Positions 20,966-27,443 of a stretch of DNA of 27,443 bases are shown here, piece after piece. The translations under genes were made by a program, and so were the position numbers. The notes beneath the pieces were generated by a model. That model saw only the letters and a list, made by a program, of their open reading frames with translations. It made no database searches and was not told the origin of the DNA. Source of the stretch: Bog-1340 sp043818495 (GTDB lineage Bacteria; Patescibacteriota; Minisyncoccia; Phycocordibacterales; GWA1-40-21); NCBI GenBank assembly GCA_043818495.1, contig JBDRFT010000056.1:1-27443 (forward strand), given 5' to 3'. Position 1 is the first letter of the stretch. Each line of letters begins with the position of its first letter.

Positions 20966-21283
20966 TTATTTTAAGTTTTCAATTTTTACTTTAAAATACG
21001 GTTGCTTATGCCCATTTTTTTTGAAATATCTACTTTTTTGTTTATAATGTATTACATTAATTTTTGGAAGTTTTCCTATTTCTTCAATTACTGCTTCAAC
21101 TTTAGCTCCTTTTATAAAAGGATTTCCTATAATTGTATTTTTACCATCATCCATTAATAAAACTTCTTCAAAAATGACTTTGTCGCCAACTTTTGCTGTA
21201 TTAGAAAGTTTTTCTATTTTTATAGAATCATTTTTAGAGATTTTATATTGTTTCCCCCCTGTTTTTATTATTGTAAATTCCAT
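20966..21283 (-). CDS. rplU: 50S ribosomal protein L21
   Basis: Large-subunit protein bound to 23S rRNA. The protein has 105 residues, usual length. It opens with the conserved MEFTIIKTGGKQYKI, contains VGDKVIFEEVLLMDD, and ends with the basic block HYKQKSRYFKKNGHKQPYFKVKI, matching the family signature around (K)YR(R)..GHRQ..(T). A -10 box lies six bases before the ATG and no Shine-Dalgarno sequence is present. The partner gene rpmA does not follow. Confidence 0.95.
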   Translation of the reverse strand: MEFTIIKTGGKQYKISKNDSIKIEKLSNTAKVGDKVIFEEVLLMDDGKNTIIGNPFIKGAKVEAVIEEIGKLPKINVIHYKQKSRYFKKNGHKQPYFKVKIENLK

Positions 21284-21289
21284 AATTAG

Positions 21290-21317
21290 ATATTATCAAA
21301 AATTTAATTTTTTGCAA
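21290..21317 (-). promoter_or_regulatory. Predicted rplU promoter, leaderless
   Basis: On the minus strand: TTGCAA (21317-21312), a 16-base spacer, TAATAT (21295-21290), then six bases to the ATG at 21283. Confidence 0.4.
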
Positions 21318-21457
21318 ATCAATTTATTACATTTATTACATTTTAATTTAATTTATCAAATGATAAACCTTGCTTATCCTTATTTTATCATCAATTTGGG
21401 TCGTATCCAAGTTAATTAAGTTAATTATTTTTTGAGAAGCAATGCTTATTATTAAAG

Positions 21458-21530
21458 AGCCATTGATCGGGATTGAACCGATGACCTCGTCATTACCAAT
21501 GACGTGCTCTACCAACTGAGCTACAATGGC
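21458..21530 (-). tRNA. tRNA-Thr(GGT)
   Basis: On the minus strand: acceptor GCCATTG / CAATGGC, D arm GCTC...GAGC, anticodon arm CGTCA-TTGGTAA-TGACG (anticodon GGT) and T arm ATCGG-TTCGATC-CCGAT. CCA is not encoded. Confidence 0.96.
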
Positions 21531-21559
21531 GCAATTTTTTAAAAAAAGTAAAAAGCAAA

Positions 21560-21946
21560 TTAATTTATTTTAAAAAAATTTTTAAATTTAGCTTCTTCAA
21601 TCTCCATTTTTTTTCCATGCCTATAATTTAATAAATGAATACTGCCATGAATAAAAAGAAAAATAATAAAATTTTCATATACCATTTCAAATTTTTTAGC
21701 TTCACTTTTAGCTATTTTTTTACAGATAAAAATTTCACCTAAGTTTTTATTGATAGAAAAACTAAGAATATCAGTAGGGGAATTTATTTTTCTATATATA
21801 TTATTAAGTATTTGTATTTTTTTATCACTTATAAAAATTAAATTTAGCTTATATTTTTTACCAAGTATTTTATTTTTTATTTGAATAAAAGGCAAATGAG
21901 GAAGTTTGCCTTTTGTTTTATTTATAATCAAAAATTTTTCCTCCAT
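21560..21946 (-). CDS. ybeY: Endoribonuclease YbeY (16S rRNA maturation), divergent
   Basis: Zinc-dependent RNase involved in 16S rRNA 3'-end maturation and ribosome quality control. The protein has 128 residues, somewhat short. The zinc site HG..H......H is visible as FIHGSIHLLNYRHG (about 103-116), giving three His ligands. In most YbeY proteins this reads HG.LHL.GYDH, so the Gly and Asp are Asn and Arg here. Upstream, NNIYRKINSPTDILSFSI (about 48-65) matches the family's LN..YR....PTDVLSF block, which confirms the assignment. It starts 20 bases after rpsU, probably in one operon. Confidence 0.88.
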   Translation of the reverse strand: MEEKFLIINKTKGKLPHLPFIQIKNKILGKKYKLNLIFISDKKIQILNNIYRKINSPTDILSFSINKNLGEIFICKKIAKSEAKKFEMVYENFIIFLFIHGSIHLLNYRHGKKMEIEEAKFKNFFKIN

Positions 21947-21966
21947 ATTTTATAATTATCCATAAT

Positions 21967-22239
21967 TTATTTCTTTTTTGTTTTCATTTTCATTCTTTTT
22001 TGATTTTCTGTTTTATCAGCCATTTTTCCTAATCTTATAAGTTCCTCTATTTCTTTTTTCTTATTAACTGATGATAATTTTTGAATTTTTATTTTATATG
22101 GAGAAAGTTTTCTTTTAGAAAATCTTATAGACCTAACTCTAGAAAGTATTCCTGAGTTTTGAACTTTTTTCGTAAAACGCCTAAGCATATTTGTATTATT
22201 TTCATTACTATTTTTTTCAATTTCTATATTTATTGTCAT
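21967..22239 (-). CDS. rpsU: Divergent 30S ribosomal protein S21
   Basis: Small basic ribosomal protein near the anti-Shine-Dalgarno region of 16S rRNA. The protein has 90 residues. The segment NTNMLRRFTKKVQNSGILSR (about 15-34) followed by VRSIRF matches the S21 core ALRRFKR...AGVL..VR...FYEKP. The C-terminal half is an unusually long, lysine-rich tail ending MKMKTKKK, unlike the short tail of E. coli S21. Co-transcribed with ybeY. A TTTAAT box ends seven bases before the ATG, but no -35 is clear. Confidence 0.75.
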   Translation of the reverse strand: MTINIEIEKNSNENNTNMLRRFTKKVQNSGILSRVRSIRFSKRKLSPYKIKIQKLSSVNKKKEIEELIRLGKMADKTENQKRMKMKTKKK

Positions 22240-22363
22240 ATTTTAAATTAAAAGTTAAATTATTTTTAGTATTTTATTTCAAATCAAAAATTAAATCAAA
22301 ATTGATTAAAAGTTTGACTAAAATAATATTAGCATTTTGTTTATAAAAAGGCAATTTAAAATA

Positions 22364-22430
22364 GTTATAAAGTTTATAAAGTAGAAAGTTGTAAAGTTAA
22401 AAGCTGTAAAGTTAAAAGCTTTTAACTTAT
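22364..22430 (-). repeat. AAAGTTATAAAG-type degenerate repeat
   Basis: TTATAAAGTTTATAAAGTAG followed by AAAGTTGTAAAGTTAAAAGC units, the reverse-complement orientation of the rnc tract, in the divergent spacer between rpsU and corA. Confidence 0.55.
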
Positions 22431-22437
22431 TTTAATA

Positions 22438-22466
22438 TTGTTATTATTAAAAATTAACTATATAAT
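22438..22466 (+). promoter_or_regulatory. corA promoter, leaderless
   Basis: TTGTTA (22438-22443), a 17-base spacer and a perfect TATAAT (22461-22466), ending seven bases before the ATG at 22474. The TTG that could pass as an upstream start codon is the first half of the -35 box. Confidence 0.6.
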
Positions 22467-22473
22467 TAAACTA

Positions 22474-23391
22474 ATGATAAAAAAATATAAAAATAATTTT
22501 ATAGAATGGATAGATGTGGAAGTTCCAAAAATAGAAGAGATTAAAAATTTAATGAGTGAATATGATATAAGCTCAGACATTGCTTGTGAACTCCAACTTC
22601 CAACATATAAAGAAAAAATTGTCGTGGACAAGAATTATATTTATTTAGTTTTACATTTTCCTACTCTTCGTCATACACATAAAAATAATACTAGCGAGCA
22701 AGAAATAGATTTTATTATTGGTAAAAATTTTTTAATTACAACAAGATATGAACATATAGACGCTCTGGAAAAATTTTCTAAAATTTTTGAATTAAATAAT
22801 TTACTTAATAAAGATATTACAGAAGAAAACGCTATCTACATTTTTTATCATATGATTAAAGAAATTTACAAATCTATGTCTGATGAAATAGATAGTATTG
22901 ATGATACATTAAAACAAATAGAAAAAGATATTTTTAAAAATAGAGAAAAAGAAATGGTCATTAAAATTTCCAAAGTCAATAGAGACCTTATAAGTTTTAA
23001 TCATATTATTCTTACACATAGAGATGTTCTTTTTTCTTTAAAAGATACTGGTGGAAAATTATTTGGTGGAGATTTTATTGAAAATTTTTCAAAAATAATA
23101 AATGAATATTATAGAATAGAAAAAGTTTTACACAATAATATAGATTTTTTAAAAGAAATTAGAGAAACAAATGATTCTTTACTTTCTTCAAAACAAAATG
23201 AGATAATAAAAATTCTTACTGTTATTACTTTTTTATCTCTTCCTTTTTTTATCATTACTGGTTTTTTTCAAATGAATACAATTTACACTCCATTTATAAA
23301 TAATTCATATAGTTGGCAAATAATAATTTTTGTGGAAATTATAGTAGTAAGTTTATTTTTCCTTTTTGCAAAATGGAGGAAGTGGATTTAA
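22474..23391 (+). CDS. corA: CorA-type divalent metal transporter with altered GMN motif
   Basis: Pentameric inner-membrane channel for Mg2+ or similar cations. 305 residues from the ATG at 22474; a TTG start at 22438 is rejected because it lies in the promoter. There is a large N-terminal cytoplasmic domain, a long helical stalk (EIDSIDDTLKQIEKDIFKNR, about 140-160), then two C-terminal transmembrane helices (about 245-262 and 280-300), ending in the basic tail KWRKWI. The pore-mouth signature YGMNF reads FQMNT at about 265-269: Met and Asn are kept and Gly is Gln. This Gly-Met-Asn motif is described as essential for Mg2+ transport in CorA, so selectivity or activity may differ. It stands alone, divergent from rpsU-ybeY. 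Confidence 0.9.
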   Translation: MIKKYKNNFIEWIDVEVPKIEEIKNLMSEYDISSDIACELQLPTYKEKIVVDKNYIYLVLHFPTLRHTHKNNTSEQEIDFIIGKNFLITTRYEHIDALEKFSKIFELNNLLNKDITEENAIYIFYHMIKEIYKSMSDEIDSIDDTLKQIEKDIFKNREKEMVIKISKVNRDLISFNHIILTHRDVLFSLKDTGGKLFGGDFIENFSKIINEYYRIEKVLHNNIDFLKEIRETNDSLLSSKQNEIIKILTVITFLSLPFFIITGFFQMNTIYTPFINNSYSWQIIIFVEIIVVSLFFLFAKWRKWI

Positions 23392-23597
23392 AAAAGTAGA
23401 AAGTTATAAAGTAGAAATAAAGATTTATGATTTATGATTTAAGAATAAAATACAAAAATAAAAAACATAATTAAATTTAAAATTATTTGTTTTAAATATT
23501 CATTCATTTAAAATTTATCCCTGTTAAATTTGCTTCGCAATTATTTAATGAGGTAAATTCAAAATTTGAAATTCAGTTTAAAAATTATTAATTTCAC

Positions 23598-23638
23598 ACT
23601 TTATAAACTTTCAACTTTATAAACTTTATAACTTTTCA
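23598..23638 (+). repeat. ACTTTATAA-type repeat before cysS
   Basis: ACTTTATAAACTTTCAACTT followed by TATAAACTTTATAACTTTTC, ending a few bases before the cysS ATG, in the same orientation as the tract before rnc. Confidence 0.6.
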
Positions 23639-23642
23639 AAAA

Positions 23643-25085
23643 ATGTTTAATATTTTTAAATTATTTAAATTAAATAAAAATAAAAAAAATAATTTTCCTA
23701 TTTATCTTTATAATACGCTTACAAAGAAAAAAGAATTATTTAAATCCATTAAAAATGGGGAAGTTTTATTTTATCAATGTGGACCGACTGTTTATTGGAC
23801 ACAACATATAGGTAATATGAGAGCAATGGTTATATCTGATTTAATAAATAGGACTTTTAAATATTTTAATTATAATGTTAAATTTGTTCGCAATTATACT
23901 GATGTCGGACATTTTACATCTGACCAAGATGAAGGCGAAGATAAAATGGAAAAAGCTTCTAGGCAAGAAAATATTTCTCCAAAAGAAATTGCGGAAAAAT
24001 ATATAAAAGTTTTTGAAAATGATATTAAAGAATTAAATACTCTTTCTCCCAATTTCAAACCAAGAGCTACAGAATATATAGATGAAATAATTGATATGAT
24101 TCAAATTATGCTTGATAAAAATTTTGCTTATTCTACAAATTTAGCAATTTATTTTGATATTTCAAAAGCAAAAGATTATACAAAATTATCTAAACAAAAT
24201 TTAGAAGAAAATATCTCTGGCGCAGGTTCTGCTGATGTAGAAGATATGCAAAAAAAACATCCTGCAGATTTTTCTGTTTGGTTTTTTAAAGCAGGCACAC
24301 ATAAAAACGCTTTACAATTTTGGGAATCACCTTTTAAATCTTCTCTTGTTCAAAAAGGCGAAGGTTTTCCGGGTTGGCATATAGAATGTTCCGCAATGAT
24401 AAGAAAAATTTTAGGAAAAACTATTGATATTCATCTGGGAGGAATTGAACATATTCCAATTCATCATACAAATGAAATTGCTCAAAGTGAAGCTGTAAAT
24501 AATGTTCCACTTGCGAATTATTGGTTGCATAATGAATGGCTTACTGCAAATAATAATAAAATGGCAAAATCAGAAGGAATGAGTTTTTGTTTAAATGATA
24601 TAAAAGAAAAAAAATTTAATCCCCTAGTTTTAAGATTTTTCTTTTTACAAGCACATTATCGTTCACAACAAAATTTTACATGGGAAGCATTGTCCTCGGC
24701 TCAAAATGGATATAAAAATTTATTAAATCATATTTTTTTACTCGGAGATAAAATTGGAATAATTGATGAAAAATTTAAAAAAACTTTTTCAGAAAAAATT
24801 GCAGATGATTTTAATATTCCACAAGCTTTTGCTGTTTTATTTGAAATGTTAAAGTCCAATATTTCAAATGCTGACAAACTTGCTACGGCATTAAATTTTG
24901 ATAAAGTTCTTGGTTTAAAATTAAATGAAGAACAGAAAGGAAAAAAAGAAATAGAAATGCCCATTGAAATAAAAATTCTTATAGAAGAAAGGGAAAAAGC
25001 CAGAAAAGAAAAAAATTGGTCAAAAGCTGATGAATTAAGAAATAAAATAAAAAATTTAGGATATGAAGTAAAGGACGAGAAATAG
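23643..25085 (+). CDS. cysS: Cysteinyl-tRNA synthetase
   Basis: Class I synthetase that charges tRNA-Cys. The protein has 480 residues, normal length. The catalytic domain opens at FYQCGPTVYWTQHIGNMR (43-60), giving zinc ligand Cys46 and the HIGH equivalent HIGN (55-58). The other zinc ligands are the Cys in GWHIECSAM and the His/Glu block GGIEHIPIHHTNEIAQSE. The KMSKS loop is KMAKSEG. The C-terminal helical domain carries the expected helix REKARKEKNWSKADELRNKI. A short basic N-terminal extension (about 15 residues, FKLFKLNKNKKNN) precedes the domain. No Shine-Dalgarno sequence; a TATAAC lies ten bases before the ATG within the repeat tract. Confidence 0.97.
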   Translation: MFNIFKLFKLNKNKKNNFPIYLYNTLTKKKELFKSIKNGEVLFYQCGPTVYWTQHIGNMRAMVISDLINRTFKYFNYNVKFVRNYTDVGHFTSDQDEGEDKMEKASRQENISPKEIAEKYIKVFENDIKELNTLSPNFKPRATEYIDEIIDMIQIMLDKNFAYSTNLAIYFDISKAKDYTKLSKQNLEENISGAGSADVEDMQKKHPADFSVWFFKAGTHKNALQFWESPFKSSLVQKGEGFPGWHIECSAMIRKILGKTIDIHLGGIEHIPIHHTNEIAQSEAVNNVPLANYWLHNEWLTANNNKMAKSEGMSFCLNDIKEKKFNPLVLRFFFLQAHYRSQQNFTWEALSSAQNGYKNLLNHIFLLGDKIGIIDEKFKKTFSEKIADDFNIPQAFAVLFEMLKSNISNADKLATALNFDKVLGLKLNEEQKGKKEIEMPIEIKILIEEREKARKEKNWSKADELRNKIKNLGYEVKDEK

Positions 25086-25293
25086 TTTGTAGTTGTTAGT
25101 GAGTGGTGAGTGGTGAGTAGGGGAAAAAATTATGAATTATGAATTATAAATATTTTGTAAATAATTTTGAATTTTTAAACTGAAACTGAATAAATTTTAT
25201 TGATTGAATGTTTTAAACAAATAAAAAAATATTTGATAATTAACAACAATTTTATAACTGTGTAGCGGTTATATATTAAATGAAAGTGAACAC

Positions 25294-26484
25294 CTAATTT
25301 TTAAGTATTTTTAATAATTTATGTATATCTATAATTTTTGTATCTTTACCTAAACTAAATCTAAGAACTGATTTTGCTCTATCATTTATTTTTTTTTCAT
25401 CCATTTCTATTTTTTGAGCTATTTTTTTAACTACAATAGATTCTCCAGTTCCAGAAGCACAAGCACTTGAAGATGAACAAATTATTCCCGCTTCATCTAA
25501 TCTAAAAACTAACATTTCTCCATCTAAGTCTTGCCCTAATATAGAAATATTTATATTATTTGGAAGTCGCTCTTTTGGATGACCATTTATTATGACATTC
25601 GGGATGAATTTTTTGACTTTGTTAAAAAACTCATCCCGAATTTTAACAAGTCGCTTACTTTCTTTTTCTTTTCTTTTTTGTGCTAATTCACAAGCCTTTG
25701 CAAAACCCACAATCAATGGAATATTTTCTGTTCCGCTTCTTCTATTATTTTCTTGCCCTCCTCCAAACATCATTGTTTCAATTTTTATTCCATCACGAAC
25801 AAAAAGAGCCCCAATACCTTTTGGTCCATACATTTTTTGAGCATCCAAAGTCATAAAATCAATTCCAAGTTCTTCTACATTCATATTCAAATAAAGTCCT
25901 GCTTGAGAAGCATCTATATGTAAATAAGGAAAACTTATTTTTTCTCGTCCAAATTCTTTTCTTTTATGTCTAATTTCTTTTATAATTTCTTTTATAGGTT
26001 GAATAACTCCAATTTCACTATTTGCATAACCGATAGACACGAGTATCGTTTGTTCTGTAATCATTTCTCTCAAATTTTTTGGATTAACTAATCCAAATTC
26101 ATCAACTTTTAAATAACTTACAAACGAACCCCTTTTTTCCAATTCTTTAAAACATTCCAAAATAGAACCATGTTCAATTTCTGTAGTTATTAAATGAATT
26201 TCAGAATATTTTTTATTTTCTTTTCTTATAAAATTTATTAAACCAAAAATTGCTAAATTATTTGCTTCTGTTCCTCCTGAAGTAAAAATAATTTCTCTAC
26301 TATGAGCGTTAATAAAATCGGCTATTTTTTTTCTACTATTTTGTAAGATAATTTTTGCTTTCACCCCCATAGAATGTATAGAACTCGGATTAGCAAATTC
26401 ATTTGACCAATACTTACTCATCGTAGACAAAATTTTTTTATCCACAGGTGTTGTAGACGCATTATCTAAATATATTTTTTTCAT
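25294..26484 (-). CDS. iscS: Cysteine desulfurase (NifS/IscS type)
   Basis: PLP enzyme that converts cysteine to alanine and passes the sulfur, as persulfide, to Fe-S cluster assembly or tRNA thiolation. 396 residues from the ATG at 26484; a TTG 13 codons upstream lies in the promoter and is rejected. It opens with the classic MKKIYLDNASTTPVD. TSGGTEANNLAI and IEHGSI follow. The PLP lysine is Lys217 in LDAQKMYGPKG, where most homologues read S(A/S)HK, so His is Gln here. The sulfur-carrying loop is SSSSACASG with Cys342. These residues indicate an active enzyme of the class V aminotransferase family. No iscU, mnmA or thiI is adjacent, so the acceptor cannot be inferred. Confidence 0.93.
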   Translation of the reverse strand: MKKIYLDNASTTPVDKKILSTMSKYWSNEFANPSSIHSMGVKAKIILQNSRKKIADFINAHSREIIFTSGGTEANNLAIFGLINFIRKENKKYSEIHLITTEIEHGSILECFKELEKRGSFVSYLKVDEFGLVNPKNLREMITEQTILVSIGYANSEIGVIQPIKEIIKEIRHKRKEFGREKISFPYLHIDASQAGLYLNMNVEELGIDFMTLDAQKMYGPKGIGALFVRDGIKIETMMFGGGQENNRRSGTENIPLIVGFAKACELAQKRKEKESKRLVKIRDEFFNKVKKFIPNVIINGHPKERLPNNINISILGQDLDGEMLVFRLDEAGIICSSSSACASGTGESIVVKKIAQKIEMDEKKINDRAKSVLRFSLGKDTKIIDIHKLLKILKN

Positions 26485-26490
26485 AAAAAA

Positions 26491-26519
26491 ATAATAGCAA
26501 TTTAAATGCTTTCTTACAA
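26491..26519 (-). promoter_or_regulatory. Predicted promoter of the cysteine desulfurase, leaderless
   Basis: On the minus strand: TTGTAA (26519-26514), a 17-base spacer, TATTAT (26496-26491), then six T residues to the ATG at 26484. Confidence 0.5.
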
Positions 26520-26540
26520 ACAAAAATTAGTATAAAATTA

Positions 26541-26630
26541 GCTTGCCTGCCTGCCGAAGCTTCGGCGCAGGCAGGTAGTTTTTTAGCTTGCCTGCCTGCC
26601 GAAGCTTCGGCGCAGGCAGGTAGTTTTTTA
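26541..26630. repeat. Two exact tandem copies of a 45-bp GC-rich palindromic unit
   Basis: Units 26541-26585 and 26586-26630 are identical. Each holds CCTGCCTGCCGAAG / CTTCGGCGCAGGCAGG, a stem with a two-base bulge around the AAGCTT centre, followed by TAGTTTTTTA. The GC-rich stem contrasts sharply with the AT-rich surroundings, as for a REP-like element. Confidence 0.9.
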
Positions 26631-26674
26631 GCAAAAACTCATTAAAACATTAAAAAATGAAAACAAAAAAAACA

Positions 26675-26707
26675 AAAAAGGTTTTCGGCGAAGCCGAAAA
26701 CCCTTTT
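26675..26707. terminator. Palindrome family A, copy 7
   Basis: AAAAAGGTTTTCGGC pairs with GCCGAAAACCCTTTT (loop GAA, one mismatch), with flanking A and T runs. It begins 16 bases after the end of the RNase R gene on the minus strand and is its likely terminator. Confidence 0.75.
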
Positions 26708-26722
26708 TATTTTTTATTTTTG

Positions 26723-27443
26723 TTAATCTACGAGCACATAATCTATTTGTCTTTTATCTAAATCTGCCGAGACAAGTTTAATTTTTATTTTTTGTCCTAG
26801 CGAATATTTTTTATTTGTTTTTTCTCCAATTATAGAATAATTTTTTGCATCAAGTTTATAAAAATCATTATTAAGAGAAGAAAATTTTATCATACCTTCA
26901 ACTTTTGTTTCAATGTCTTCCGCATAAATACCCCATTCAGTAACTCCTGTAATTATACCATCAAAAATATTTCCAATTTTATCTAACATAAATTCTATTT
27001 GTTTATATTTTTTTCCATTACGTTCTGCTTCGGAAGCTTTAATTTCTTGTTCTGTGCTATGCAAGCAAGCCTTTTCATAAAAAATTAAATTTTTTTCTGC
27101 AACATTTTCTTTTATAAGAATTTTTTGTAATATTCTATGAACCAAAAGGTCTGGGTATCTTCTAATAGGCGAGGTAAAATGTGCGTAATATTCAAAAGCT
27201 AATCCAAAATGACCAATATTTTTTGTTGAATAAATTGCTTTTGCCATTGAACGAATAGCTGTTGTTTTTACAAGTGCTTCTTCAGCTTTTCCTTCTACTT
27301 GAGCAAAAAGCGCTTGCATATCTTTTCCTGTAACATTTCCAGTTTTTCCAATAATAAGTTCATGACCTAAAGCTTTTACAAAAATGGCAAGTTCGGCGAT
27401 TTTTTCTTTATTAGGAAGATTATGAATACGATAGGGAAGGGGA
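26723..27443 (-). CDS. rnr: Ribonuclease R family exoribonuclease, 3' part of the gene
   Basis: 3'-to-5' exoribonuclease of the RNB (RNase II/R) family that degrades structured RNA. The frame stays open to the window edge, so the N-terminal cold-shock domains and the first part of the catalytic domain are outside. The visible 240 residues start within RNB (YRIHNLPNKEKI ... GKTGNVTGKDMQALFAQVEG), include the family block FEYYAHFTSPIRRYPDLLVH with its conserved catalytic Arg residues, and end with an S1 RNA-binding domain (GNIFDGIITGVTEWGIYAED ... MIKFSSL). There is little basic tail after S1, unlike E. coli RNase R. An internal ATG at 27319 is not the start. A family A palindrome follows. Confidence 0.94.
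   Translation of the reverse strand, partial: PLPYRIHNLPNKEKIAELAIFVKALGHELIIGKTGNVTGKDMQALFAQVEGKAEEALVKTTAIRSMAKAIYSTKNIGHFGLAFEYYAHFTSPIRRYPDLLVHRILQKILIKENVAEKNLIFYEKACLHSTEQEIKASEAERNGKKYKQIEFMLDKIGNIFDGIITGVTEWGIYAEDIETKVEGMIKFSSLNNDFYKLDAKNYSIIGEKTNKKYSLGQKIKIKLVSADLDKRQIDYVLVD

Noticed and set aside
20797..21419. Plus-strand frames opposite rplU and the unknown 116-residue gene
   Set aside because: Phe/Leu-rich shadows of lysine-rich minus-strand genes.

Overview
The window is AT-rich DNA (roughly a quarter G+C by eye) with the look of a small-genome bacterium of the Candidate Phyla Radiation (Patescibacteria), most likely a Parcubacteria-type lineage. The reasons are reduced housekeeping genes standing singly between long AT-rich spacers, a prolyl-tRNA synthetase without its editing insertion, a very divergent ribosomal protein S21, tRNA genes without encoded CCA, an almost complete absence of Shine-Dalgarno sequences, and spacers crowded with palindromes. 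TGA is used as a stop (for example rnc), so the code is the standard bacterial one. The lineage call is inferred; no phylogenetic marker was compared.

Layout. 1-2900: a 5'-truncated unknown gene that starts in an (AG) tract, rnc, rsmE and tRNA-Gly(GCC). 2900-9500, minus strand: argS, then a two-gene unit of double-domain GH130-like beta-propeller proteins. 9500-11750: a transposase remnant, a perfect sigma70-type promoter driving a membrane-anchored CARDB/PKD-like surface protein, a DoxX-family membrane protein and a small frameshifted gene. 11750-14890 is an accessory, gene-poor stretch. It holds a small membrane protein, a self-contained 51-codon mini-gene preceded by a 27-bp hairpin, and tRNA-Ser(GCT) whose 3' end is copied nearby in both orientations. 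It also holds a truncated 31-codon membrane peptide and a possible MotA-like fragment before a strong terminator. 14890-18030: proS, mreB, mreC. 18030-18710: seven palindromes and no gene. 18710-22240, minus strand: pyrG, an unknown protein, rplU, tRNA-Thr(GGT), ybeY and rpsU. 22440-27443: corA and cysS on plus; a cysteine desulfurase and the 3' part of an RNase R gene on minus.

Most recognisable genes serve translation and RNA metabolism (argS, proS, cysS, rplU, rpsU, ybeY, rsmE, rnc, rnr, three tRNAs, and a cysteine desulfurase that could feed tRNA thiolation). mreB/mreC serve cell shape, pyrG makes CTP, and corA imports divalent metal. The GH130 pair and the surface protein are the only candidates for carbohydrate or cell-surface accessory functions.

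Three signals stand out. Dispersed palindrome families recur in the spacers; one is placed like a bidirectional terminator and shows a compensatory base change. A tRNA-Ser-derived inverted and direct duplication could fold as a branched RNA. Several genes have a -10 box 6-7 bases before the ATG, predicting leaderless mRNAs. The 12.75-13.17 kb mini-gene is the best candidate for an undescribed small functional unit.
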